NCBI RefSeq assembly: GCF_008632125.1 | Contig: NZ_VWRN01000043.1 | Location: 1 to 37,268 of the forward strand | Direction of reading: 5' to 3' | Source of the DNA: Cupriavidus cauae | GTDB lineage: Bacteria; Pseudomonadota; Gammaproteobacteria; Burkholderiales; Burkholderiaceae | Length of the DNA stretch: 37,268 nucleotides | Part shown: positions 8,778 through 16,499 of the stretch, piece by piece | Layout: each line of letters begins with the position of its first letter | Numbering within the stretch: position 1 is the stretch's first letter | Made by a program: the position numbers and the translations under genes | The notes under the pieces: generated by a model | Database searches by the model: none | What the model was told of the DNA's origin: nothing | The model's input: the letters and a program-made list of their open reading frames with translations, nothing else

Positions 8778-9800
8778 TTATGGTAACCCGGCCGGCGATT
8801 CGGCCCCGGCAGCGGCGGCGAGCTGGCCGCTGCGGGCCTGCCAGGCGGTGTAGGCGGCGTGCAGCCGCCAGCCGGACTCCAGATCGCGCATGCCCAGATA
8901 CTGGGCGACTGCCGCCGGCTCGGCGCCGGCCTCGAAATGCAGCGCGCCATAGGTATTGCGCAGCGTCTGCGGCGAGGCGCGCTCGGTGCGCCCGGCCAGC
9001 ACGCCGGCCTCGTCCAGCAGCTGCTCGACCCGGCGATATAACGAGGCCGCGTGCAACGGCCGCCCGGCCGGCAGTGCGGGGAACACCAGCGTGCCCAGCG
9101 TGCCGGCCAACGCGCGTACCGCCAGCCAGGCCAGCAGCGGCCGGCGGGCGAAGTCGAACACGGGGGCGCGATAGGTACGGCCGTTGTCGGTCCGGGTCAG
9201 GCGCAGTTCGCTGGCGTCGGCCGCGATGCTGTCGAGCCGCAGCGCGCGCACCTCACCGACCTTGAGGCCGGCGCCCAGCATCGCGGCGACCACGGCGATG
9301 TCGCGCGCGCGTTTCCAGGCGGTCGGGCTCGGCGTGGCATCGGGGTCCGGCAGCGTGACCGGTGCCAGTACCCGCGCCACCAGGGCATCGCATTCGGCGG
9401 GCAGCAGGAATGGCGTCGGATCGTTGTCGCCGTCGGCCAGATGGGCGCGCACCGCCTGGCTGCCGGGGTTATGCAGGCCCGCCTGCTGCAACGACAGGTA
9501 ATGAAAGACGCGCTCGATCAGCCGCGTATAGCGATAGCGATGGCGTTTATGCAGCCCTTCCGCATCGAGAAAGGCGCCGATCTGCGCCGCCGACCACGAC
9601 AGCGGCGCGACGCCATGCTCGCGCGACCAGCGCAGCAGCTTGCCCCACATCGCGCGATAGACCACCGCGGTGCCATGGCCGAAGCCATGGACGGCCAGCC
9701 AGCCGTCGAAGGCGCGTTCGGGATCGGCATGCCAGTCCGCCAGATTGCCTTCGAACAGATCGCGGCCCGTTCCGGCGGCCGGTCTAGGATCGTCGCTCAC
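8778..9800 (-). CDS. Tyrosine-recombinase/phage-integrase-fold protein, probably catalytically dead
   Basis: 340 residues with the two-part layout of tyrosine recombinases: an N-terminal SAM-like DNA-binding part (about 25-105) and a catalytic-fold part (about 130-325). Alignment by eye gives K180 where Arg I should be (GLKVGEV), Q278 for the HxxR histidine (SPQTLRNTYG), R281 kept, M304 for the LGH histidine (YLGMRD), and Y317 as the possible nucleophile. Most of the active site is therefore replaced. A GTG start at 9800 is chosen because AGGAG sits 5 nt upstream; the frame is open to 9926. No att sites or phage genes lie nearby, and it directly precedes galE, so a resident DNA-binding protein is more likely than a mobile element. 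Confidence 0.8.
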   Translation of the reverse strand: MSDDPRPAAGTGRDLFEGNLADWHADPERAFDGWLAVHGFGHGTAVVYRAMWGKLLRWSREHGVAPLSWSAAQIGAFLDAEGLHKRHRYRYTRLIERVFHYLSLQQAGLHNPGSQAVRAHLADGDNDPTPFLLPAECDALVARVLAPVTLPDPDATPSPTAWKRARDIAVVAAMLGAGLKVGEVRALRLDSIAADASELRLTRTDNGRTYRAPVFDFARRPLLAWLAVRALAGTLGTLVFPALPAGRPLHAASLYRRVEQLLDEAGVLAGRTERASPQTLRNTYGALHFEAGAEPAAVAQYLGMRDLESGWRLHAAYTAWQARSGQLAAAAGAESPAGLP

Positions 9801-9932
9801 CTGCACTCCTGCTGATTCATTGGGCACATTGTAGACAAGGCTCCACCGCGCCCCCATCGCGCGGATGCGGGGCACCGTACGGTAATCGCCCGGCGGAAGC
9901 GTCACAGCGTGAGGTCGGAACCGCAACTGCTA

Positions 9933-9961
9933 TTGAAAGCGCGCGAAGGCCATGCTAACTT
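9933..9961 (+). promoter_or_regulatory. Putative promoter of the nitronate monooxygenase-like gene
   Basis: TTGAAA (9933-9938) is spaced 17 nt from TAACTT (9956-9961). The -35 is good and the -10 weak. It lies immediately upstream of the palindrome at 9971-9988. Confidence 0.45.
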
Positions 9962-9970
9962 TCGGCTCAC

Positions 9971-9988
9971 TATGCAACTGGTTGCATA
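9971..9988. promoter_or_regulatory. Perfect palindromic operator, probably for PadR
   Basis: TATGCAAC-TG-GTTGCATA is a perfect 8+2+8 inverted repeat. It starts 10 bp after the putative -10, covering the likely transcription start, where a repressor would block. The nearest regulator is the convergent PadR gene at 11061-11603. Confidence 0.7.
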
Positions 9989-10042
9989 AACACCCGCATA
10001 TCCATCCGCCGTTTCAACCCACTCATTCGAACCGAGGCCGCC

Positions 10043-11032
10043 ATGTCCCTTCCTCCGCTCCTGCAACGCCTGCGCCTGCCGGTGGTGTGCTCGCCGCTGT
10101 TCATCATCTCCAACCCCGATCTGGTGATCGCACAGTGCAAGGCCGGCGTGGTCGGCTCCTTCCCGGCGCTGAACGCGCGGCCGGCCTCGCTGCTGGAGGA
10201 ATGGCTGGACCGCATCACCACGGAGCTGGCCGAGCACGACGCGAAGCATCCGGACCGCCCGTCGGCGCCGTTCGCCGTCAACCAGATCGTCCACAAGTCG
10301 AACGACCGGCTCGAGCACGACCTGGAACTGTGCGTGCGCTACAAGGTGCCGATCGTGATCACCTCGCTGGGCGCGCGCGTCGAGGTCAACCAGGCGGTGC
10401 ACTCGTACGGCGGCATCGTGCTGCACGACATCATCAACAACACGTTTGCCCACAAGGCGATCGACAAGGGCGCCGACGGACTGATCGCCGTGGCAGCGGG
10501 CGCCGGCGGCCATGCCGGCACGCAGTCGCCGTTCGCCCTGCTGCATGAGATCCGGGAGTGGTTCGACGGCCCGCTGCTGCTGTCGGGCGCGATCGCCAGC
10601 GGCAACGGCATCCTGGCGGCCCAGGCCGCCGGCGCCGACCTGGCATATATCGGCTCGGCGTTTATCGCGACCGAGGAAGCCAACGCGCAGCCAGCCTACA
10701 AGCAGATGATCGTGGACAGCACCGCCGGCGATATCGTCTATTCGAACCTGTTCACCGGCGTGCATGGCAACTATCTGCGCCAAAGCATCGTCAACGCCGG
10801 CCTCGATCCGGAAGCCCTGCCCGCCTCCGATCCGACCGCGATGAACTTCGGCTCGAACCGCGTCAAGCCGTGGAAGGACATCTGGGGCGCCGGCCAGGGT
10901 GTCGGCGCGATCAAGCGCGTGGTACCCGCCGCCGACCTGGTGGACCGCTTCGCCGAGGAATACGCGCTGGCCCGCCGCCGGCTCGGGCTGGCGGAGGCCG
11001 GCGCTGCGGCGAGCGTGCGGGACCTGGTGTAA
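10043..11032 (+). CDS. Nitronate monooxygenase-like FMN oxidoreductase
   Basis: FMN-dependent TIM-barrel enzyme of the nitronate monooxygenase/2-nitropropane dioxygenase family, 329 residues. It oxidises alkyl nitronates or, in related NAD(P)H:quinone reductases, quinones. Visible family features are the N-terminal RLPVVCSPLFIIS strand with FMN contacts, the signature GAGGHAGTQSPF with the catalytic-type H157, LSGAIASGNGILAAQAAGAD (phosphate-binding strand), and YIGSAFIATEEA. The start at 10043 has only a weak GAGG site 6-8 nt upstream. Its promoter carries a perfect palindrome, and a PadR gene converges on it from downstream, so it is probably an inducible detoxification gene. Its substrate cannot be told from sequence. 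Confidence 0.9.
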   Translation: MSLPPLLQRLRLPVVCSPLFIISNPDLVIAQCKAGVVGSFPALNARPASLLEEWLDRITTELAEHDAKHPDRPSAPFAVNQIVHKSNDRLEHDLELCVRYKVPIVITSLGARVEVNQAVHSYGGIVLHDIINNTFAHKAIDKGADGLIAVAAGAGGHAGTQSPFALLHEIREWFDGPLLLSGAIASGNGILAAQAAGADLAYIGSAFIATEEANAQPAYKQMIVDSTAGDIVYSNLFTGVHGNYLRQSIVNAGLDPEALPASDPTAMNFGSNRVKPWKDIWGAGQGVGAIKRVVPAADLVDRFAEEYALARRRLGLAEAGAAASVRDLV

Positions 11033-11060
11033 CGAAGAAACGAAGCGCCGCCGGGGCGGG

Positions 11061-11603
11061 TTACCGTCCGCCCTCCGGCTCCAGCAGCGGCAGCACCGCC
11101 GTGCCCCACGCCACCCAATCCTCCTCGTAGCGGATCCCGCGCCGCAGCAGCGCATGCCGCAGCTGTTGCGCGCGATCCGGTCGCGGGTCGGCGAAGTCGC
11201 GCTGCTCGATCGCGCGGTAGGTCGCCAGGCGCTCCTCGTGCAGCGCGATCATGCGCCGCATCTCGTCGCCCAGGCCGAGCGGGCCGGCCACCGCGTCGGC
11301 GCGCAGCTTGACCAGGATCTCGTCGCGCTGGTCCAGCCCGGCCGTCGGCGACAACACCCAGCGCACCAGCTCCTCCCGCCCCGCCGGCAGCACGCGATAG
11401 ACCTTCTTGCGGCTGCGCGCATCCCCTTCGTCATCCTGCGCGGCGATCCAGCCGCGTTCGGCCATGCGGCCCAGCTCGCGATAGATCTGCTGGTGGGTGG
11501 CATGCCAGAAATAGCCGATCGACTTGTCGAAGCGCCGCGCCAGTTCGTAGCCTGACGAGGGCTTCTCCATCAACGAGGTCAGAAGGGCGTGCTGGATCGA
11601 CAT
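11061..11603 (-). CDS. PadR family transcriptional regulator
   Basis: 180-residue regulator of the PadR (phenolic acid/multidrug response) family. The N-terminal winged helix (about 1-80) has the family pattern MSIQHALLTSLMEKPSSGYEL, FWHATHQQIYREL and the KKVYRVLPAGREEL wing. The C-terminal helical part (about 90-175) is the dimerisation domain. Start 11603 is chosen from the family start; the frame is open to 11651. It faces the monooxygenase gene tail to tail, with 28 nt between stops. Likely target: the palindrome at 9971-9988. It may also bind an imperfectly related palindrome at 11701-11714 in its own upstream region. Confidence 0.92.
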   Translation of the reverse strand: MSIQHALLTSLMEKPSSGYELARRFDKSIGYFWHATHQQIYRELGRMAERGWIAAQDDEGDARSRKKVYRVLPAGREELVRWVLSPTAGLDQRDEILVKLRADAVAGPLGLGDEMRRMIALHEERLATYRAIEQRDFADPRPDRAQQLRHALLRRGIRYEEDWVAWGTAVLPLLEPEGGR

Positions 11604-11700
11604 GCGGGCGACGGGGCGGGAGGCACGCCGGGGAGGCGCGCAAAGCACCAATGGTAGCGCAATGAGGCGGCGTGCAAGCCATCGGCTGGGCCTTGCACCC

Positions 11701-11714
11701 TATTGCTCGCAATA
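11701..11714. promoter_or_regulatory. Perfect short palindrome upstream of padR
   Basis: TATTGC-TC-GCAATA is a perfect 6+2+6 inverted repeat about 100 bp upstream of the PadR start, in an AT-rich gap shared with the divergent small gene at 11824. It shares TTGC and a 2-nt centre with the 9971 site but is not the same sequence. Confidence 0.4.
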
Positions 11715-11823
11715 TGACAAATCGAGCCGGTGGCTAGGCCAGAATTAAAAAAGGCGAAATAGCTATTCAGCGGGCGCTGCAATACATTGGAAACAAAGTC
11801 GCATTCGATCAGGAACAGCCGCC

Positions 11824-12048
11824 ATGCCCGGACCGTACGATCTCGCCGAGGAGCGCGATATCCCATGGGAAGGCGACGGACCCTCCGCAGTGGAAGGCCG
11901 GTCCGCCGGCGCCCAGTCCAGCGCCATTTACTACCGCCTGCCGGACACCCCGGTGGGCCATCACATCAAGGAGTATCCCAGCGGGCTACGCCAGTTGGTC
12001 CGCTTTGTCGGCGTCGAGGAGCAGGTGGTCAAGGTCAGCCTGAACTGA
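11824..12048 (+). CDS. Small hypothetical protein, 74 residues
   Basis: I do not recognise a family. The protein is soluble, acidic at the N terminus (YDLAEERDIPWEGDG), with a compact C-terminal half (SAIYYRLPDTPVGHHIKEYP then LVRFVGVEEQVVKVSLN) that reads like a small beta domain. An AGGAA ribosome site lies 9 nt before the start. There is no signal peptide or membrane segment. Divergent from padR; followed after about 105 nt by a good terminator, so it is a single-gene unit. Confidence 0.65.
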   Translation: MPGPYDLAEERDIPWEGDGPSAVEGRSAGAQSSAIYYRLPDTPVGHHIKEYPSGLRQLVRFVGVEEQVVKVSLN

Positions 12049-12153
12049 GGCGCGGCCCCGTCGCCAGACCCTCCGCATACTCGATGCCCCGCGCCGAGGC
12101 AGCCGCTGCCGCGGCGCCCACGATGTCTCCTCCTGCCCGGGTGGGCCGGAACT

Positions 12154-12184
12154 GAGCTCGCTGCCAGTCGCGAGCTCTTTTTTT
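12154..12184 (+). terminator. Rho-independent terminator after the 74-residue gene
   Basis: GAGCTCGC (12154-12161) pairs with GCGAGCTC (12170-12177) over an 8-nt loop, followed by seven T at 12178-12184. Confidence 0.9.
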
Positions 12185-12207
12185 GCCGGCGCCGTGCACC
12201 GGTAGTC

Positions 12208-12243
12208 AGCGCCGCACTCGGCGCCGCATTCAGTGCCGCATTC
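12208..12243. repeat. Three 12-bp tandem repeats
   Basis: AGCGCCGCACTC, GGCGCCGCATTC and AGTGCCGCATTC lie end to end between two terminators. Confidence 0.75.
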
Positions 12244-12292
12244 CCGGAAGTGTGCCCTGCTGACATTGATCCAGAACGCCTTGCCGGCCATG

Positions 12293-12317
12293 AAAAAAGC
12301 CGGCCCGAAGGCCGGCT
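12293..12317 (-). terminator. Rho-independent terminator for the Bug/SDR genes
   Basis: On the minus strand AGCCGGCC, loop TTCG, GGCCGGCT, then a run of T. It lies about 50 nt after the stop of the Bug gene. Confidence 0.92.
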
Positions 12318-12365
12318 CTTCCGTCGTTGCGCCTCGCGCGCGTGGCGCGCGACGCCCGACTACCA

Positions 12366-13370
12366 TCAGTCCACGGTCGCGCCCGAGGCCTTGACGACCT
12401 TCGCCCACTTGGCGGCTTCGGTCTTCATGAAGGCCGCCAGTTGCTCCGGCTTCTCGGGGTTGGGCTCGGCACCCTGACCCGCCATCTGCTTCTGCACGTC
12501 CGGCATGGCCAGGATCTTGACCACTTCGGCGTTCAGGCGATCGATGATGGGCTTGGGCGTGCCGCCGGTGGCATACAGCGCGAACCACGAGGTCGCTTCA
12601 TAGCCCGGCACGCCGGCTTCGGCGACGGTCGGCACGTCCGGCAGCGCCGGCGAGCGCTTGGCCGAGGTCACGGCCAGCGGACGCAGCTTGCCGGCCTTCA
12701 CGTGCTGGTACGACGACGGCAGGTTGTCGAACATCAGGCCGATCTGGTTGCCCAGCAGATCGTTGACCGCCGGGGCGCTGCCCTTGTACGGCACGTGCTG
12801 GATGTTCAGGCCGGTCATCGAATTGAACAGTTCACCCGACAGATGCATCGACGAGCCGTTGCCCGACGAGCCGTAGCTGATCTTGTTCGGATTGGCCTTC
12901 ACGTAGGCGATCAGTTCCTTGATGCTCTTGGCGGGCACGTTGGGGTTGACCACCACCAGGTTCGGCACCATCGCGACACGGGTGATCGGCGCGAAGTCCT
13001 TGACCGGGTCGTACGGCAGCTTCGAGTACAGCGACTGGTTGATCGCGTGGGTGCCGATGGTGCCCATGAACAGCGTGTAGCCGTCGCCCTGCGCCTTGGC
13101 GGCGAGCGAGGCGCCGATATTGCCGCCCGCGCCCGGACGGTTTTCGATGACCACCGGCTGGCCGAGCGCCTTGCCCAGCTGCAGGCCGACGATGCGGGCC
13201 AGGATGTCGGTGGTACCGCCGGCCGAGAACGGCACGATCATCGTGATCGGCTTGGTCGGGTAGGTGTCCGCGAAGGCAGCGCCGGAGACGCCGGCGAACG
13301 TGGTGGCCAGCGCGACGCCGGCAGTCAGCAGGCGGCGACGCGCCTGCGACGGTTGCGACTTGAACTTCAT
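12366..13370 (-). CDS. Bug/TctC family periplasmic substrate-binding protein
   Basis: Extracytoplasmic solute receptor of the tripartite tricarboxylate transporter type, 334 residues. An N-terminal export signal (about 1-34, RRRLLTAGVALATTFAG ending AAFA-D) has twin-arginine-like spacing, but a Sec signal is equally possible. The mature protein begins YPTKPITMIVPFSAGGTTDILAR with the two-lobed Bug fold, and has the conserved GxxGNIGAS, TIGTHAINQSLYSKLPYD and HVPYKGSAPAVNDLLGNQI segments. The start at 13370 has CTGGAG 8 nt upstream. The membrane subunits TctA/TctB are absent, as is common for the expanded Bug genes of Burkholderiales. It follows the dehydrogenase by 66 nt, so the two probably form an operon. 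Ligand unknown, likely a small carboxylate. Confidence 0.95.
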   Translation of the reverse strand: MKFKSQPSQARRRLLTAGVALATTFAGVSGAAFADTYPTKPITMIVPFSAGGTTDILARIVGLQLGKALGQPVVIENRPGAGGNIGASLAAKAQGDGYTLFMGTIGTHAINQSLYSKLPYDPVKDFAPITRVAMVPNLVVVNPNVPAKSIKELIAYVKANPNKISYGSSGNGSSMHLSGELFNSMTGLNIQHVPYKGSAPAVNDLLGNQIGLMFDNLPSSYQHVKAGKLRPLAVTSAKRSPALPDVPTVAEAGVPGYEATSWFALYATGGTPKPIIDRLNAEVVKILAMPDVQKQMAGQGAEPNPEKPEQLAAFMKTEAAKWAKVVKASGATVD

Positions 13371-13436
13371 CGTATGCTCCAGGGAGTTTCCTCGGTGGCC
13401 GTCCATGCGGGCCACGACTTGTAATAGGGGCCGCGC

Positions 13437-14168
13437 CTAGACCGGTGCGACGCCCAGCGTGGTACCGCCACAGACGTACAGCACCTGTCCGGTGACGAAA
13501 CCGTTTTCGGGAGAGAGAAAGAACAGCGTGGCGCGCGCCACGTCTTCGGGCGTGCCCATGCGCTTGACCGCGATGCTGGCCAGGATGCGCTTCGTTTGTT
13601 CGCTGCCCTCGGGATTGCTGCGGCGGAACAGTTCGGTGGCGATCGGACCGGGCGCGACCGCGTTGACGGTGATGCCGTCGCCGCCGAGCTCCATCGCCAG
13701 CGTGCGCGTCATGCCGACCATGCCGGCCTTGGTGGCGGAGTACACCACGCGCTCGGGCTTGCCCAGCGCCGCGCGCGACGCCATGTTGACGATGCGGCCG
13801 AAGCCCGCGGCGCGCATCGCCGGCAGGCAGGCCTGCGTCAGCAGCAGGCTGGCCTGCAGATGCAGGCCGACCACGTAGTCGAGATCCTCGACGGTCGCGG
13901 TATCGGCGGTGCCGGGACGCGTCGCGCCGGCATTGTTGACCAGGCGCGTGATGGCGAATCGCGACGTCACCTCGGCGGCCGCCGCGCGCGTTGCCGCCGC
14001 GTCGGTCAGGTCCGCCTGGAAAAACGTCATGTTGGGATGCGACCAGCCCGGGGCGGCATAGTCGACATTGACGACGCGGGTCACGCCGTCGGCCAGCAGC
14101 ATTTCGCTGATGGCGCGGCCGATGCCGGAACTGGCGCCGGTGACGAGCGTGGCTACGGGAAGAGACAT
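13437..14168 (-). CDS. Short-chain dehydrogenase/reductase
   Basis: Classical SDR, 243 residues, cytoplasmic, oxidising or reducing a carbonyl/hydroxyl substrate. NAD(P) loop TGASSGIG (10-17), D36 at the end of beta-2 (favours NAD over NADP), NNAG (78-81), catalytic S131, Y143 and K147 (YSATK), and the PGPIATELF substrate loop. The end is a family-typical GFVTGQVLYVCGGTTLG. It resembles FabG/3-hydroxybutyrate dehydrogenase relatives, but the substrate is not readable. It is upstream of the Bug gene in the same direction and may act on the acid that protein delivers. Confidence 0.93.
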   Translation of the reverse strand: MSLPVATLVTGASSGIGRAISEMLLADGVTRVVNVDYAAPGWSHPNMTFFQADLTDAAATRAAAAEVTSRFAITRLVNNAGATRPGTADTATVEDLDYVVGLHLQASLLLTQACLPAMRAAGFGRIVNMASRAALGKPERVVYSATKAGMVGMTRTLAMELGGDGITVNAVAPGPIATELFRRSNPEGSEQTKRILASIAVKRMGTPEDVARATLFFLSPENGFVTGQVLYVCGGTTLGVAPV

Positions 14169-14527
14169 CCGATTACTCCATGCCGGTACGGAACCGGTAC
14201 TGCGAAGGTTCAGCAGAAATGCCGCGGAAGTTCAGCGGGAATGCAGCGGGGCATTCGGCGGTGAAGCTGGCGGTGCGTTTGCCGGTGAAGCCGGCCATGA
14301 AGCCGGCGACGAATTCACCGAACACCGCGGCGCTGGAACTGCCGCGCAAATTCGGGCGCAAAGAAAGCGTGCGGCGGACCGGCGAGCCAGTCGGCCCGGC
14401 CGCACCAACTGCGTTGGGAAATCTGTCGCAGCGCTGAGGGTCGGCGCCTGCCTTGGTCAACGGCAGGCGCCCCGCAAAACTTGAGCAGCGCGATCTCCCG
14501 CTCGGCGCTGGCTGACGCGGGCGCCGC
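14169..14527. other. Gap between pcaF and the dehydrogenase gene
   Basis: 359 bp with degenerate repeats of GCCGGTGAAGC/GTTCAGCGGGAATGCAGC type at about 14195-14320 and a perfect stem-loop at 14443-14471. The minus frame 14173-14460 opens only with TTG and lacks a ribosome site, so I do not call it a gene. Confidence 0.6.
14443..14471. terminator. Stem-loop after pcaF (no T run)
   Basis: GGCGCCTGCC (14443-14452) pairs perfectly with GGCAGGCGCC (14462-14471) over a 9-nt loop, about 57 nt past the pcaF stop. Without a T run it may stabilise the 3' end of the pcaIJF message or assist Rho-type termination. Confidence 0.55.
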
Positions 14528-15730
14528 TCAGACGCGCTCGATCACCATCGCGATGCCCTGGCCCACGCCGATGCACATCGTGCACAGCGCGAAGCGGCCG
14601 CCGGTGCGATGCAGCTGGTACATCGCGGTGGTGACCAGGCGCGCGCCGCTCATGCCGAGCGGGTGGCCCAGCGCGATCGCGCCGCCGTTCGGGTTGACGC
14701 GCGCATCGTCGTCGGCGACGCCGAGCTCGCGCAGCACCGCCAGGCCTTGCGCGGCGAACGCTTCGTTCAGCTCGATCACGTCGATCTGGTCCATCGTCAT
14801 GCCCAGTTGCTTGAGCAGCTTCTGCGTGGCCGGCGCCGGGCCGATGCCCATCACGCGCGGCGCCACGCCGGCGGTGGCCATGCCGACGATGCGCGCCTTC
14901 GGCGTCAGGCCGTGCTGGCGCGCGGCGGCTTCGCTGGCGAGCAGCAGCGCGCAGGCGCCGTCATTGACGCCCGAGGCGTTGCCGGCCGTCACGGTGCCGT
15001 CCGGGCGCACCACGCCCTTGAGTTTGGCCAGCGCTTCCATGCTGGTCGCGCGCGGGTGCTCGTCGCGCTCGACGACGATCGGATCGCCCTTCTTCTGCGG
15101 AATCGTGACTGCGGTGATTTCCTGCGCCAGCGTGCCGTCGGCCTGCGCGCGCGAGGCCTTTTCCTGGCTGCGCAGCGCCATCAGGTCCTGGTCCTCGCGG
15201 CTGATCTTGTAGTCGGTGGCGACGTTTTCGGCGGTCTCGGGCATCGAGTCCACGCCGTACGCCGCACGCATCGCCGGGTTGATGAAGCGCCAGCCGATGG
15301 TGGTGTCGAAGATCTGCGCATCGCGCGAGAACGCGCTGGTGGCCTTGCCCATCACGAACGGGGCGCGGCTCATGCTCTCGACGCCGCCGGCAATCATCAG
15401 GCCCGCTTCGCCGGCGCGGATCGCACGCGCGGCCGTGCCGGTCGCGTCCATGCCCGAGCCGCACAGGCGGTTGATGGTGGCGCCCGGCACGCTCTGCGGC
15501 AGGCCTGCGAGCAGCAGCGACATGCGCGCGACGTTGCGGTTGTCTTCGCCGGCCTGGTTGGCGTTGCCGTAGATCACGTCGTCGATGGCGCTCCAGTCCA
15601 GGTTCGGATTGCGCGCCATCAGCGCCTTCAGCGGTACCGCGCCCAGGTCGTCCGCGCGCACCGCGGACAGGCTGCCGCCGTAGCGGCCGATGGGGGTGCG
15701 GATCGCGTCGCAGATAAAGGCTTCGGTCAT
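14528..15730 (-). CDS. pcaF: 3-oxoadipyl-CoA thiolase
   Basis: Cleaves 3-oxoadipyl-CoA with CoA into succinyl-CoA and acetyl-CoA, the last step of the beta-ketoadipate pathway for aromatic acids. 400 residues, exactly the length usual for PcaF. Thiolase residues: C90 (NRLCGSGMD), H356 (GGAIALGHPLGMSGAR) and C386 (CTMCIGVGQG). The start MTEAFICDAIRTPIGRYGG and the GNANQAGEDNRNVARM segment are typical of the PcaF/PaaJ group rather than PhaA. Third gene of pcaI-pcaJ-pcaF, 84 nt after pcaJ. A general acetyl-CoA acetyltransferase is the alternative, but the neighbours favour PcaF. Confidence 0.95.
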   Translation of the reverse strand: MTEAFICDAIRTPIGRYGGSLSAVRADDLGAVPLKALMARNPNLDWSAIDDVIYGNANQAGEDNRNVARMSLLLAGLPQSVPGATINRLCGSGMDATGTAARAIRAGEAGLMIAGGVESMSRAPFVMGKATSAFSRDAQIFDTTIGWRFINPAMRAAYGVDSMPETAENVATDYKISREDQDLMALRSQEKASRAQADGTLAQEITAVTIPQKKGDPIVVERDEHPRATSMEALAKLKGVVRPDGTVTAGNASGVNDGACALLLASEAAARQHGLTPKARIVGMATAGVAPRVMGIGPAPATQKLLKQLGMTMDQIDVIELNEAFAAQGLAVLRELGVADDDARVNPNGGAIALGHPLGMSGARLVTTAMYQLHRTGGRFALCTMCIGVGQGIAMVIERV

Positions 15731-15814
15731 GGTTGTCTCGTCCTTGGTTTCAGTGGTGGCGGCGGCGGTATCGGCAACTGCGGGAAGTGCGATCCGTCGC
15801 CATCGGGGTCGGCG

Positions 15815-16462
15815 TCAGGCGGGCTGCGCCTGCTTCAGCGGCACGCCGGTCAGGCGCTGCAGTTCGTCGAACGACAGGCCTTCGACCAGGTCGCGGGCGA
15901 CCAGGCCGTCGGGCGTCACGTCGATGGTGGCCAGATCGGTGTAGATGCGCGTCACGCAGCCGATGCCGGTCAGAGGATACGTGCATTCGGGCACGATCTT
16001 GCTCTCGCCCTGCTTGGTCAGGTGCTCCATCATGACGAACACCTGCTTGGCGCCGATCGCCAGGTCCATCGCGCCGCCCACGGCCGGGATCGCGCCCGGC
16101 GCGCCGGTGTGCCAGTTGGCCAGGTCGCCGGTCGCCGACACCTGGAAGGCGCCCAGCACGCAGTAGTCCAGATGGCCGCCGCGCATCATCGCGAACGAAT
16201 CGGCGTGATGGAAATACGAGGCGCCGGGCTTGATGGTGACCGGCTGCTTGCCGGCATTGATCAGGTCGCCGTCTTCCTCGCCGGGCGCGGGCGCAGGCCC
16301 CATGCCCAGCAGGCCGTTCTCGCTGTGCAGCAGGATCTCGCGGTCGGCCGGCAGGTGGTTGCCGACCAGGGTGGGCAGGCCGATGCCGAGGTTGACCACG
16401 GCACCGTCGGGAATGTCTCGGGCCACGCGGGCGGCCATCTGATCGCGGGTCAGGCGTTGCAT
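15815..16462 (-). CDS. pcaJ: 3-oxoadipate CoA-transferase subunit B
   Basis: Beta subunit of the enzyme that moves CoA from succinyl-CoA to 3-oxoadipate. 215 residues. The catalytic glutamate is E48 in LLHSENGLLGMGP. Other family marks: VVNLGIGLPTLVGNHLP near the N terminus, SFAMMRGGHLDYCVLGAFQV, and GAMDLAIGAKQVFVMMEH. Start 16462 (MQRLTRDQMA) fits the family; the frame is open to 16534. It lies 37 nt after pcaI. Could serve acetoacetate (ScoB-like), but the adjoining pcaF argues for 3-oxoadipate. Confidence 0.94.
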   Translation of the reverse strand: MQRLTRDQMAARVARDIPDGAVVNLGIGLPTLVGNHLPADREILLHSENGLLGMGPAPAPGEEDGDLINAGKQPVTIKPGASYFHHADSFAMMRGGHLDYCVLGAFQVSATGDLANWHTGAPGAIPAVGGAMDLAIGAKQVFVMMEHLTKQGESKIVPECTYPLTGIGCVTRIYTDLATIDVTPDGLVARDLVEGLSFDELQRLTGVPLKQAQPA

Positions 16463-16499
16463 ATCGCTTCTCTCTTCGATGCGGGTTGGCGTGCGCGGG

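Noticed and set aside
8778..9800. Integrase-like gene as evidence of a prophage or genomic island
   Set aside because: No att repeats, tRNA, phage genes or base-composition shift nearby, and the catalytic residues are mostly lost.
14173..14460. 95-residue minus-strand frame between pcaF and the dehydrogenase
   Set aside because: Opens only with TTG, has no ribosome site, and its sequence is explained by degenerate repeats and a stem-loop.
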